From: an uncultured Clostridia bacterium
GTDB lineage: Bacteria > Bacillota > Clostridia > Christensenellales > Aristaeellaceae
DNA length: 41,700 nucleotides
Direction of reading: 5' to 3'
Assembly (NCBI GenBank): GCA_934643825.1
Contig: CAKUCW010000023.1
Coordinates: forward strand, 1 to 41,700
Part shown: piece by piece, positions 14,658 through 23,204 of the stretch
How the letters are laid out: each line of letters opens with the position of its first letter
How positions within the stretch are numbered: the stretch's first letter is position 1
The notes under the pieces: model-generated
What the model saw: only the letters and a program-made list of their open reading frames with translations
What the model was told of the DNA's origin: nothing
Databases searched by the model: none
Program-made: the position numbers and the translations under genes

Positions 14658-15184
14658 CGCTGGTGATCGGCGGTTCGGCGAGCGGAAAGAGCAGTTTCGC
14701 CGAACGGCTTGCCGTGCAAAGCAGTCTGCCGCGTTACTATGTGGCGACGATGCGCGTTTGGGACGCGGAGAGCGAAAAGCGCGTGGCGCGTCACCGCGAG
14801 ATGCGCAGGGAGAAGCGGTTTGAAACGCTGGAATGCCCGCTTCGTCTGGATGAGCTGATTGTCCCTGAGCGGGGCGTGATCCTGCTGGAGGACATGGGCA
14901 ATCTCGTCGCCAACGAGCTGTATGACCCGGAGGGCGCGGGGCGGGACGCGGCGCAGGCGATTTTGCGCGGCATCGAAAACCTGCATCGGCAGGGAAGCCA
15001 TCTCATTGTTGTATCCAACGAGGTCTTCCGCGGGGGCGCGGATTATGCGGGCGATACGGACGATTATCTGCTTGCGCTGGCGCAGGTGAACAATGCGCTT
15101 GCGGCAAAGGCGGAAAATGTCTGCCGCGTGGTCTGCGGTATTCCCAAGTTTATGAAAGGGGGAAATGGGCTTGATCGCGCTTGA
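14651..15184 (+). CDS. cobU: bifunctional adenosylcobinamide kinase / adenosylcobinamide-phosphate guanylyltransferase
   Basis: A 177-residue CobU: phosphorylates adenosylcobinamide and transfers GMP to it. The P-loop GGSASGKS is at residues 7-14. ARHREMRR near residues 46-53 carries the histidine that forms the covalent GMP intermediate in the family. LLEDMGNLVANEL and VVSNEV are Walker-B-type strands. Unusual: after VVSNEV the typical GxGIVP...R..G segment is replaced by a divergent FRGGADYAGDTDDYL stretch, whereas a second, short CobU-like protein two genes downstream keeps it. Overlaps cobT by 7 bases and cobS by 20. Confidence 0.93.
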   Translation: MLTLVIGGSASGKSSFAERLAVQSSLPRYYVATMRVWDAESEKRVARHREMRREKRFETLECPLRLDELIVPERGVILLEDMGNLVANELYDPEGAGRDAAQAILRGIENLHRQGSHLIVVSNEVFRGGADYAGDTDDYLLALAQVNNALAAKAENVCRVVCGIPKFMKGGNGLDRA

Positions 15185-15920
15185 AACGATCGGCGTGGCG
15201 TTTGCCATGTTTTCCGCGCTGCCTGTGCCGAAAATCGAGTGGAACGAAAGAAATATGCGCTATGCGATGGCGGCGTTCCCGTTGATCGGCGCGGTTATCG
15301 GCGCACTGTGGTGTGTCTGCGGGCTGCTGCCCCTGCCGGAAATGGCGAAGGCGGCGGGATTTTGCCTGATTCCCGTCGCGGTGACGGGAGGCATCCATCT
15401 GGATGGCTATGCGGATACATCCGATGCGCTGTCCAGCTATGGCGACAGGGAGAAAAAGCTCGATATTCTCAAGGATCCGCACTGCGGCGCGTTTGCGGTC
15501 ATTCGCCTGTGCAGCTATTTTGTCGCCTACTTTGCGCTTTGCGCCTGCATACGGTTTACGCTGCGTGTCGGCGCGGTCTGGACGCTGGCGCTTGTGTTTG
15601 AGCGTGCGCTCTCAGGGTTGGCGGTTGCGTCGTTTCCGATGGCGAAGAATACCGGGCTTGCGCATACGTTCGCTTCGGCGGCGGATCGGCGACGCGTGCG
15701 CGTGATGCTCACGGTGGAGGCGGTCTGCGTCGGCGCGGGGATGGTCTGGCTCGGCGGCGGACTGCTTGCTTTGGCGGCGCTGCTGATGTTCTGGCGGTAT
15801 CATGCCGTGTCGGTCAAGCAGTTCGGCGGCATCACCGGCGATTTGGCAGGCTGGTTTTTGCAGCGGGCAGAGCTGTTCATGCTTGCCGCGCTGGCGTTTT
15901 CCGGGAGGTGGATCGCATGA
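15165..15920 (+). CDS. cobS: adenosylcobinamide-GDP ribazoletransferase (cobalamin synthase)
   Basis: A 251-residue polytopic membrane protein joining adenosylcobinamide-GDP and alpha-ribazole (or its phosphate). Features: MFSALPVPKIEW at the N-terminus, GGIHLDGYADTSDAL (the conserved acidic, metal-binding stretch, residues ~75-89), HCGAFAV and several hydrophobic helices. Start: ATG 15165 is given; a TTG at 15171 is better spaced from the AAAGGGGG ribosome binding site. It overlaps the previous gene by 20 bases and ends in ATGA shared with the next start. Confidence 0.93.
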   Translation: MGLIALETIGVAFAMFSALPVPKIEWNERNMRYAMAAFPLIGAVIGALWCVCGLLPLPEMAKAAGFCLIPVAVTGGIHLDGYADTSDALSSYGDREKKLDILKDPHCGAFAVIRLCSYFVAYFALCACIRFTLRVGAVWTLALVFERALSGLAVASFPMAKNTGLAHTFASAADRRRVRVMLTVEAVCVGAGMVWLGGGLLALAALLMFWRYHAVSVKQFGGITGDLAGWFLQRAELFMLAALAFSGRWIA

Positions 15921-16234
15921 TTTTCATCACGGGGGCGCTGTACAGCGGAAAGCGGACGTATGCGAAAAAGCTTGGCGGGCGGCAGATTGCCGACGTGCAG
16001 GATTTGGCGGCTGATGAGCAGGATTTGACGGCGCTGGCGGACGAGCTGGCGGCGCGGTATGACGTCGTCATAACGACGGAAATCGGCGGCGGCATCGTCC
16101 CGATTGAGGCGGAACAGCGTGCGGCGCGGGAAGCGGCGGGGCGGCTGGCGTGTCTGCTGGCGGCGCGTGCGGACATCGTCGTTGAGATGTTCTGCGGCAT
16201 CCCGACCGCGCTCAAGGGGAAATTGCCATGCTGA
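15917..16234 (+). CDS. mini CobU-like P-loop protein in the cobalamin operon
   Basis: A 105-residue protein that looks like a shortened CobU: an N-terminal GALYSGKRTYAKKL (P-loop-like, but with Arg where CobU and most P-loops have Ser/Thr after GK), a strand VVITTEIGGGIVP followed by R..AGRL...LAARADIVVEM and CGIPTALKG, the C-terminal half of CobU. The middle region with the guanylylated histidine is missing. ATG 15917 has GGGAGG 8 bases upstream; its stop overlaps cobC by 7 bases. It may assist or divide labour with the full-length CobU at 14651, whose equivalent C-terminal motif is degenerate; this is inference. Confidence 0.75.
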   Translation: MIFITGALYSGKRTYAKKLGGRQIADVQDLAADEQDLTALADELAARYDVVITTEIGGGIVPIEAEQRAAREAAGRLACLLAARADIVVEMFCGIPTALKGKLPC

Positions 16235-16824
16235 TCGTTCTTTTGCGTCACGGCGAAACGGCGTATAACGAGCAGCATCGCTATCAGGGCGCATCGGATG
16301 TCCCCCTTTCCGAACGGGGCAGGGCGAAGCTCAGAGTAGCCGACAATGCGCCGGATGAGGTCATCGTGACGCCGCTCTGCCGCACAAAGCAGACCGCCGC
16401 GATTCTCTTCCCGAACGCAAAGCAGATTGTCTGCGATGACCTGCGGGAGATGGATTTCGGCGATTTCGAGGGCAGGACGTATGACGAGATGAAGAACGAC
16501 GCGGCATACGGCGCATGGCTGGATTCGGACTGTGAAACCGCCTGCCCGAACGGAGAAAGCAAGGCGGCGTTTTGCGAACGGGTCTGCCGTGCGTTTGAAA
16601 GATGCGTCGATCACGCGGCGGCGCGGGGAATAGAAAAGCTGACCATCGTTGCGCACGGCGGGACGCAGATGGCGGCACTGAGCCGGTTCGTTCTGCCGCA
16701 TCGGGATTACTATGAATGGAACGCGCCGAACGCGGGCGGCTTTGTGCTGGATGCATCGCAGTGGCGTGCGCGGCGGGTTCTGCGGGTGGTTAAAACGGTT
16801 TGCTATGCGGAGGAAAAGGCATGA
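16228..16824 (+). CDS. cobC: alpha-ribazole-5'-phosphate phosphatase, histidine phosphatase family
   Basis: A 198-residue histidine phosphatase: the LLRHGETAYN motif at residues 5-14 holds the phosphorylated histidine, with VTPLCRTKQTA (second Arg), EMDFGDFEGRT (acid/base region) and VAHGGTQMA (second His) following in canonical order. It dephosphorylates alpha-ribazole phosphate or adenosylcobalamin-5'-phosphate, completing the nucleotide loop; the assignment to CobC rather than a phosphoglycerate mutase rests on operon context. Overlaps its neighbours by 7 and 4 bases. Confidence 0.9.
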   Translation: MLIVLLRHGETAYNEQHRYQGASDVPLSERGRAKLRVADNAPDEVIVTPLCRTKQTAAILFPNAKQIVCDDLREMDFGDFEGRTYDEMKNDAAYGAWLDSDCETACPNGESKAAFCERVCRAFERCVDHAAARGIEKLTIVAHGGTQMAALSRFVLPHRDYYEWNAPNAGGFVLDASQWRARRVLRVVKTVCYAEEKA

Positions 16825-17780
16825 GAATCATCGCTGCGATGCTCGGCGGTTTTATACTGGATTGGATATTCGGCGATCCGGCGTGGCTGGTGCATCCCGT
16901 TGTCATTATGGGGAAAGCCATCAGCGCACTGGAAGCGTTTCTGCGGAAGCACCTGCCGAATACGCCTAAGGGCGAACGGATGGGCGGGCTGTTTCTGGCG
17001 ATGGCGCTGCCGGTGGGAACGCTGCTGCTCACAGGCGGAGTCTGCCGTGTGCTGTCGGCGGTTCATCCGGCGCTGGGCTTTGCGGTCGAACTGCTCTGGT
17101 GCATGCAGGCGCTGGCGGCGACCGGGCTGGCGCAGGAAAGCACAAATGTCTATCGTGAATTGGTCAAGGGGGATCTGCCCGCAGCGAGAAAGGCGGTCAG
17201 CCGCATTGTCGGGCGCGATACGCAAGCCCTGACGAGCGAAGGCGTGACCAAGGCGGCGGTGGAAACAGTCGCCGAGAATGCGAGTGACGGCGTGATTGCG
17301 CCGCTGTTTTATATGATGCTGGGCGGCGCACCGCTGGCACTGACGTATAAAGCCGTCAATACGATGGACAGCATGGTCGGCTATAAGAATGAAAAATATC
17401 TGCATTTCGGACGCACTGCGGCGAAGCTGGATGACGGGGCGAATTACCTGCCCAGCCGCATTGCGGCTCTGTTGTGGATTGCGGCGGCGGCACTCACGGG
17501 CAATGACGCGGCGGGCGCATGGCGCATCTGGAAGCGCGATCGGCGCAACCATGCCAGCCCCAACAGCGCACAGACGGAAAGCGCCTGCGCGGGCGCATTG
17601 GGCGTTCAGCTGGCGGGACCTGCGACGTATTTCGGCAAATATTATGACAAGCCGACCCTGGGCGACGCGACGCGCCCCATCGAACCGGAGGATATCCTGC
17701 GGGCGAATCGGATGATGCGCGTGGCGAGCGTGCTGGGGCTGGCAGCGGCGGTTGTGGTGCGCGGGGTGATGGGAGCATGA
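16821..17780 (+). CDS. cbiB: adenosylcobinamide-phosphate synthase
   Basis: A 319-residue integral membrane protein of the CbiB/CobD(P. denitrificans) family, which amidates adenosylcobyric acid with aminopropanol phosphate. Hallmarks: LDWIFGDPAWLVHPVVIMGK near the N-terminus, SRIVGRDTQAL, VETVAENASDGVIAPLFY, NTMDSMVGYKNEKY and RDRRNHASPNSAQTESACAG (residues ~240-260). ATG 16821 overlaps the cobC stop (ATGA) and has GGAGGAAAAG upstream; a longer frame from 16800 would lack this. It precedes cobD, which makes its aminopropanol phosphate substrate. Confidence 0.94.
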   Translation: MRIIAAMLGGFILDWIFGDPAWLVHPVVIMGKAISALEAFLRKHLPNTPKGERMGGLFLAMALPVGTLLLTGGVCRVLSAVHPALGFAVELLWCMQALAATGLAQESTNVYRELVKGDLPAARKAVSRIVGRDTQALTSEGVTKAAVETVAENASDGVIAPLFYMMLGGAPLALTYKAVNTMDSMVGYKNEKYLHFGRTAAKLDDGANYLPSRIAALLWIAAAALTGNDAAGAWRIWKRDRRNHASPNSAQTESACAGALGVQLAGPATYFGKYYDKPTLGDATRPIEPEDILRANRMMRVASVLGLAAAVVVRGVMGA

Positions 17781-18829
17781 AATTGGTTCACGGCGGCGAT
17801 TACGTCGGCTATCGGGAAAAATATGGGCGGGATGCGGTGGACTTTTCGGCAAACGTCAGCCCGCTGGGCATACCGACGGCTGTTGCGCAGGCGATTGGCG
17901 AGGCGGCGTATCATGCCGACCGATATCCCGATCCGCTTTGCCGGGAGCTGTGCGCGGCGATTGCGCGGGCGGAAAGCGTTCCTGCGGAGTGGGTGCTTTG
18001 CGGAAACGGCGCGGCGGATTTGATTTTCAGGCTTGCGCTGTCCGTGCGTCCCCGGCGTGCGCTGATTCTGGCGCCGACGTTTGCGGAATACGCCGCGGCA
18101 TTGGAAACGGTCGGATGCGAGGTATGCCGCTATGAATTGTCAGAACGGAATGACTTTGCGCTGACGCCGGAGTTTGCGAACGCTATCGATGAGAATGTGG
18201 ACATGGTCTTCCTTTGCCAGCCGAACAACCCGACCGGACAGGTCGCGAATCGGGCATTGATGCAGAAGATTCTGGATCAATGCCAAGCCGTGGGCGCGTG
18301 GCTGGCGGTGGATGAGTGCTTTCTGGATTTCCTGCCGGATGGAAACCTGTTTACGATGAAAGAGGAGCTGTCGGGCGGAAGAAAGCTGTTTATCCTCAAG
18401 GCATTCACCAAACTTTACGGCATGGCGGGCGTTCGGCTGGGCTATGGGCTTTGCGCGGACGGGAAGCTGCTGACGCAGATGCGAAGTGCGGGTCAGCCGT
18501 GGGCGGTCTCTTCGCTTGCGCAGGCGGCAGGCATCGCGGCATTGGAGCAGGGCGATTATGTGGAGCGCGTGCGGGCGCTCGTGGAGGAGGAACGCCCGTA
18601 TCTGTTGGGAGAGCTGCGGGCACTCGGTCTGCGCGTCATCCCGGGAAGAGCCAACTACCTGCTCTTTCGTGCGGCGAAGACGCTGGGAGAAGAGATGGAA
18701 GAGCGAGGCGTGGTTCTGCGCGGATGCGGAAATTACCCCGGGCTTGATGATACATGGTATCGAACGGCTGTGCGCACGCGGGAAGAAAACGACATTCTGC
18801 TTCAAACGCTGAAGGAGGTGCTTGGATGA
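17777..18829 (+). CDS. cobD: L-threonine-O-3-phosphate decarboxylase (CobD, PLP-dependent)
   Basis: A 350-residue fold-type I PLP enzyme related to histidinol-phosphate aminotransferase. Features: HGGDYVGYREKYG and DFSANVSPLG at the N-terminus (typical of CobD), CQPNNPTGQ, VDECFLDF, and FTKLYGMAGVRLGYG, whose lysine should bind PLP. It decarboxylates threonine phosphate to (R)-1-amino-2-propanol phosphate for CbiB. It overlaps cbiB and cobQ by 4 bases each (ATGA). HisC is the main alternative; the N-terminal motif and the context favour CobD. Confidence 0.93.
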   Translation: MKLVHGGDYVGYREKYGRDAVDFSANVSPLGIPTAVAQAIGEAAYHADRYPDPLCRELCAAIARAESVPAEWVLCGNGAADLIFRLALSVRPRRALILAPTFAEYAAALETVGCEVCRYELSERNDFALTPEFANAIDENVDMVFLCQPNNPTGQVANRALMQKILDQCQAVGAWLAVDECFLDFLPDGNLFTMKEELSGGRKLFILKAFTKLYGMAGVRLGYGLCADGKLLTQMRSAGQPWAVSSLAQAAGIAALEQGDYVERVRALVEEERPYLLGELRALGLRVIPGRANYLLFRAAKTLGEEMEERGVVLRGCGNYPGLDDTWYRTAVRTREENDILLQTLKEVLG

Positions 18830-20301
18830 GCCGTGCGAAAAAAATCATGGTGCAGGGGACGATGAGCGGCGCGGGCAAGAGCCTGCTGTGCGCCGCGCTC
18901 TGCCGCATCTTTGCACAGGACGGCTATCGAGTCGCGCCGTTTAAGAGTCAGAATATGGCGCTCAACAGTTTCGTCACGCGTGACGGGCTGGAGATGGGGC
19001 GTGCGCAGGTTGTGCAGGCGCAGGCGGCGGGCATAGAGCCGGATGTGCGCATGAACCCGATTTTGCTCAAGCCGAGCAGCGATGTCGGAAGTCAGGTGAT
19101 CGTAAACGGAGAAGTGCGCGGTCAGATGAGCGCAGCAGACTATTATCGGATGAAAAAGCAGCTCATTCCGGATATTCTCGCGGCGTATGACAGCCTGAGT
19201 GCGGATGTGGATATCGTGGTCATCGAAGGCGCGGGAAGCCCTGCGGAAATCAACCTCAAAGCGGATGATATCGTGAACATGGGGCTGGCGAAGCTGGTGG
19301 ATGCGCCGGTGCTGCTGGCAGGCGATATCGACCGAGGCGGCGTGTTCGCTCAGCTCTACGGCACGGTTGAACTGCTTGAACCGGCAGAGCGTGCGCGGAT
19401 CGCCGGGCTGATTATCAATAAATTCCGCGGAGATGTGAATATCCTGAAGCCGGGGCTTGCCATGCTGGAGGAAAAGACGCATCTGCCTGTATGGGGTGTC
19501 GTGCCGTATCTGAACGTGGAGATGGAGGACGAAGATTCGCTGTCCGACAGGCTGGGCGTCAGAAGCGCCGTTAAACCGCTGGATCTGGCGATTATCCGTC
19601 TGCCGCATATCAGCAATTTCACGGACTTCATGCCGCTTGAGCAGCATGAACTGCTGGGCGTGCGCTATGTGCAGCATGCGCGGGAACTCAGGCAGCCCGA
19701 TCTGGTGATTCTGCCGGGCACAAAAAACACGATGGAGGATCTCCTTTGGCTGCGTCAGAGCGGGCTGGAGGCGGCACTGCTCAAGATGGCGCATGCGGGG
19801 ATGCCCGTGCTGGGCGTATGCGGCGGCTATCAGATGCTTGGACAGGCATTGAGCGATCCGGACGGCATGGAGAGCGGACGCAGCATGACGCTTTCCGGCA
19901 TGGGGCTTTTGCCGACGCAGACCGTGTTTAACCGACAGAAACGGCGTATGCAGGTAGATGGCGTCGTACAGGCTGAACCGTTTGCGGGCGCGTCGCTTGC
20001 AGGGTATGAGATTCATAACGGGCAGACACAGGCGGACGGACAGCCGTTTTGTGTCCTTTCGGATGGTTCGCCGGAAGGATGCGTCAGCGGAAGCGTGTTC
20101 GGAACGTATCTGCACGGGCTGTTTGACAGTGGCGAACTGACGGCGAAGCTGGCGGAATTTCTTTGCGCACGCAAGGGAATCGAGCCGAAGCAGACAAGCC
20201 TGCTGTCGATGGAGGATTATCGGCAAAAACAGTTTGACCTGCTGGCGGACGGCGTGCGGCATGCGCTGAATCTGGATGCGATTTATCGGGCGATGAAGTG
20301 A
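18826..20301 (+). CDS. cobQ: adenosylcobyric acid synthase (glutamine-hydrolysing)
   Basis: A 491-residue CobQ/CbiP that amidates four side chains of adenosylcobyrinic acid a,c-diamide. N-terminal dethiobiotin-synthetase-like domain: MVQGTMSGAGKSLL (P-loop), FKSQNMALNS, and VVIEGAGSPAEINL. C-terminal class I-like glutaminase: GVCGGYQMLG with the nucleophilic cysteine near residue 330 and GTYLHGLFD with the histidine near 430. ATG 18826 overlaps the cobD stop. Its substrate is a product of the ring pathway, so the genome probably encodes or imports earlier intermediates although no cbi ring genes lie here. Last gene of the operon. Confidence 0.95.
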   Translation: MSRAKKIMVQGTMSGAGKSLLCAALCRIFAQDGYRVAPFKSQNMALNSFVTRDGLEMGRAQVVQAQAAGIEPDVRMNPILLKPSSDVGSQVIVNGEVRGQMSAADYYRMKKQLIPDILAAYDSLSADVDIVVIEGAGSPAEINLKADDIVNMGLAKLVDAPVLLAGDIDRGGVFAQLYGTVELLEPAERARIAGLIINKFRGDVNILKPGLAMLEEKTHLPVWGVVPYLNVEMEDEDSLSDRLGVRSAVKPLDLAIIRLPHISNFTDFMPLEQHELLGVRYVQHARELRQPDLVILPGTKNTMEDLLWLRQSGLEAALLKMAHAGMPVLGVCGGYQMLGQALSDPDGMESGRSMTLSGMGLLPTQTVFNRQKRRMQVDGVVQAEPFAGASLAGYEIHNGQTQADGQPFCVLSDGSPEGCVSGSVFGTYLHGLFDSGELTAKLAEFLCARKGIEPKQTSLLSMEDYRQKQFDLLADGVRHALNLDAIYRAMK

Positions 20302-20385
20302 GCCGTGTTTTCAGCACGAGGGAAGAACGCGGGGTTGTGCCCTGCGCTGTCGGGCTGGGCTTGGAGCATATGGATATATCATGGA

Positions 20386-20411
20386 GAAACGCCGAAATCG
20401 GCGTTTTCTTT
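20386..20411 (+). terminator. intrinsic terminator of the cobalamin operon
   Basis: A compact 8-9-bp stem (20386-20394 with 20399-20407) closes a 4-base loop and runs into TTTTCTTT, about 85 bases after the cobQ stop. Confidence 0.8.
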
Positions 20412-20480
20412 ATGATTCGGCAGATGAAACTAAACCCGAGCCGGAAGCTGGAAGAAGCTGATGAGGAAGTGCAGACTGCC

Positions 20481-20510
20481 TTGCCAACCTTCCGCCAGCT
20501 GTGATACAAT
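20481..20510 (+). promoter_or_regulatory. promoter of the dnaD-dnaC unit
   Basis: TTGCCA (20481-20486), an 18-base spacer and TACAAT (20505-20510), about 100 bases before the dnaD-like start. Confidence 0.65.
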
Positions 20511-20609
20511 AAGCAGGTTAAAAGGTGTGATACACGCAATAACGGATGAATGGACGAAAAACCAAGCAACGAACCGGCATCGTGCCGGCAGAAAAGGGGG
20601 AAGGAACGC

Positions 20610-22085
20610 ATGGCGTTTTGCTCGTTTGATGACAGCGCCGCGCTGTTTGATTCCACGCCCGTGGAAAATATGTTTATTACCGAATATATGCTCCGCGCAC
20701 CGGGTGATTTTGTCAAGGTCTATCTCTATGCGCTGATGCTGTGTTATCATCCGACGCCGCGCATGTCCCTCTCTTCCATGGCGAAGGATCTGGACATGCC
20801 GGAGGAAGATGTTGACCGCGCATTCAAATACTGGGCGCGGGATGGGCTGGTGCGCCAGGTGAGCGACAACCCGGTGACGTATTCGCTTTATAATCTGAAG
20901 CAGCTGACGCTGACCAGAGCCGAGAACCCCGGAGATAAGCTGTATAATCAGAAGTTTATAGAGGAAGCAGAGCGTATTCTCAAGCGGACGCTTCTTCCGG
21001 AAGAAACCAACCTGATCAACGACTGGATACAGGTGTTTGAACTTCCGGAAGAAGTGGTGCTGATGCTGCTTCAAATCGAGATGGAGAACAGCCGTGGGCG
21101 AGTATCCATCAAGATTGCGGATCAGCGTGCGAAGGAATGGGCGCAGAGCGGCGTTCGCACGGTCGAGGATGTCGAAAAAATCATCGTTCTTGGCAAGGAG
21201 AGGGAACAGCAGCTCCGCCGGCTGCTTGCCAGATTGGGACACAGACGCGCTCCCAGCGAAGACGAACGGGCGATGTACAAGCTCTGGATTGATGACTGGG
21301 GCTTTACACCGGAAGCCATTCAGGAAGCATGCCGCGAAACGACGAAGGGAACGCCGACGATGGCGTATCTGAACGGCATCCTGCTGCGCCAGCACCAGCT
21401 GGGTAGGCACGAGGTGCAGACGCTGGAAGCCGGTATGCAGAAGGAAAGGGAAGCCCGCGACTTTGCACGCGATGTATACGCAGGGCTGGGGCGCACGGGC
21501 ATCACGCCGTCGCAGGAAGACCTTGCGGCAATCAGCGCATGGCGCGAACAGGGCGCAAGCGACGAGCTGATTATGATGGCGGTTTCGGCGGCGCACAGGC
21601 GTGCGGGCGGCGGGAACATGGACGATGTCGATGCGTATCTGCAAAATTGGCGCCAGCGCGGCATGAATACGCCGGATGCGGTTCGGGCTGAATCGGCGCG
21701 TATGCGGATGCTCAACGGACAGCTTCGGGAGATTTACGCCGCAGCGGGCATGGATAAGCGCCCGAATGCGTCGGATCGAGAGCTGCTTTGCCGCTGGGCT
21801 GGTGATTTGGGCATGAGTCAGGAGCTGATTCTGCTTGCGGCGGAATATGCACGCGGTGCAGGTTCGCCGATGATGCTCATGAACACCGTGCTGGGCAACT
21901 GGCATCGTTTGGGCATTGCCACGCCGGAAGCCGCGAAGCAGGAGCATGAGGAGCATCTGCGCGGCGCAGCGAAACCGATGCAGGCGAACACAGCGCCGAG
22001 CGGACAGGGTACCTTTATCAAGCACAATTACACGCAGGAAGATTACAGCCGCATGGTTGTGGATCTGGACGAGGAGGATAACTGA
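20610..22085 (+). CDS. dnaD: DnaD-domain replication protein with four repeated C-terminal domains
   Basis: A 491-residue DnaD/DnaB-type primosome protein. An N-terminal winged-helix region (about 15-105; ENMFITEYMLRAPGDFVKVYLY, DMPEEDVDRAFKYWARDGLV) is followed by four DnaB_2-like helical modules at about residues 127-183, 212-264, 297-357 and 384-440, each with an acidic start, a conserved W, an LI..A.. helix and a closing W/L-(x)-G pattern (LPEETNLINDW, PSEDERAMYKLW, PSQEDLAAISAW, ASDRELLCRW). Family members help load the replicative helicase at origins or stalled forks. ATG 20610 has GGGGGAAGGAA upstream. It shares TGATG with the helicase-loader ATPase that follows. Confidence 0.88.
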   Translation: MAFCSFDDSAALFDSTPVENMFITEYMLRAPGDFVKVYLYALMLCYHPTPRMSLSSMAKDLDMPEEDVDRAFKYWARDGLVRQVSDNPVTYSLYNLKQLTLTRAENPGDKLYNQKFIEEAERILKRTLLPEETNLINDWIQVFELPEEVVLMLLQIEMENSRGRVSIKIADQRAKEWAQSGVRTVEDVEKIIVLGKEREQQLRRLLARLGHRRAPSEDERAMYKLWIDDWGFTPEAIQEACRETTKGTPTMAYLNGILLRQHQLGRHEVQTLEAGMQKEREARDFARDVYAGLGRTGITPSQEDLAAISAWREQGASDELIMMAVSAAHRRAGGGNMDDVDAYLQNWRQRGMNTPDAVRAESARMRMLNGQLREIYAAAGMDKRPNASDRELLCRWAGDLGMSQELILLAAEYARGAGSPMMLMNTVLGNWHRLGIATPEAAKQEHEEHLRGAAKPMQANTAPSGQGTFIKHNYTQEDYSRMVVDLDEEDN

Positions 22086-23080
22086 TGCTCAGCCGTGAAA
22101 ATGTGACCCGCGAAGTGCTTTCCGAGATGGAAAACCAACGCGCAAAAAATCTGACTGAAGAAAAGCGGAGGCGCGAAGAAGCCGAGAAAAAAAGCCCGGT
22201 GATTGCCGAATTGCTTGCGCAGAGGCAGAGGCTCTTGTTTTCCGGCATGCGTCAGGCGTTTGCTTCGCCAGCCAGCGCGGCAAAGATATCCGCGTCCATG
22301 AAGACGCAGATGGAGCAGATGAATGAAAAGCTGCGGAATGAGCTGAAAAAATGCGGATTTCCGGAGGAGTATTTGCAGCCGGTCTACCGCTGCCCGCTGT
22401 GCAAGGATACGGGTTATGTCGGCGAGCCTGTGCATGAGCAATGCACATGCCTGAAGCGTGCGGTACTCAATCGCCTGTATGACAACGATGGCTTGCAGGG
22501 GCTGAAGACGCAGAATTTTGAAACCTTTCGTGAAGAGATATTCCCGGATGTTCCGCTGGAAGGCAAAAAGGGAACCCAGCGTGCCTATATCCGCAAGATT
22601 CGCCAGATTTGCGAACAGTATGCGGATACCTTTGATCCCACAGAGGGGAAAGGCGTCCTGCTCTATGGCGCATCCGGTCTGGGCAAGACGTTTTTGCTCA
22701 ACTGTATGGCTCAGCGTGTGTTGGAACGCGGCTATTCGGTCGTCGTGATATCCGCATACAAGCTGACGGAGGTACTCAGGCGGTATCTGTTCAACGGCGA
22801 AGGCGCGGAACAGGTGCAGGATATTCTGACATGCGACCTGCTTGCGATTGACGATTTGGGAAGTGAACCGATGATGCGCGGTGTGACGGTCGGCTCGATT
22901 TATCATGTCGTCAGCGAACGCCATAACGCTATGCGCCCGATGGTGATCTCGACGAACTGCTCCGTGCAGCAGCTCTACGAAAAGTATGAAGACCGCATCG
23001 CCGCAAGACTCTGCGATCAGGGAAGAATGACGATTATCGGCTTCGTAGGCGATGATGTTCGCCAATATGCTTACAGATAA
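22085..23080 (+). CDS. DnaC/DnaI-type helicase loader ATPase
   Basis: A 331-residue AAA+ protein. N-terminal helical region, then a zinc-binding set CPLCKDTGY...CTC (about 103-122) as in Bacillus DnaI, then the ATPase: Walker A GASGLGKT near 199-206, Walker B LLAIDDLGSEP near 255-265, sensor-1 ISTN near 291-294 and arginine-finger region DRIAARLCDQG. It should load the replicative DNA helicase in concert with the DnaD-like protein encoded immediately upstream (starts overlap by one base). IstB transposase helpers are close relatives, but no transposase is adjacent and the Zn domain points to DnaI. Confidence 0.92.
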   Translation: MLSRENVTREVLSEMENQRAKNLTEEKRRREEAEKKSPVIAELLAQRQRLLFSGMRQAFASPASAAKISASMKTQMEQMNEKLRNELKKCGFPEEYLQPVYRCPLCKDTGYVGEPVHEQCTCLKRAVLNRLYDNDGLQGLKTQNFETFREEIFPDVPLEGKKGTQRAYIRKIRQICEQYADTFDPTEGKGVLLYGASGLGKTFLLNCMAQRVLERGYSVVVISAYKLTEVLRRYLFNGEGAEQVQDILTCDLLAIDDLGSEPMMRGVTVGSIYHVVSERHNAMRPMVISTNCSVQQLYEKYEDRIAARLCDQGRMTIIGFVGDDVRQYAYR

Positions 23081-23204
23081 TCCCGCACGTTCGCGGCAAA
23101 ATGCCCTTCACGATGAATCGTGCCGTTCGTCAGCGTAATGCCCGAAGGGAAGCATTCTATACGGCTTTATACTGCCGGCATATGCACAGATATGGAGGCG
23201 CGGA

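Noticed and set aside
18802..20262. 486-codon open frame on the minus strand
   Set aside because: Antisense shadow of cobQ, no ribosome binding site, no motif.
20430..22025. 531-codon open frame on the minus strand
   Set aside because: Antisense shadow of the DnaD-type gene with Arg/His-rich low-information translation.
22085..23080. IstB-type transposition helper ATPase
   Set aside because: Related fold, but it has the N-terminal zinc motif of DnaI and is coupled to a DnaD-type gene; no istA transposase is nearby.
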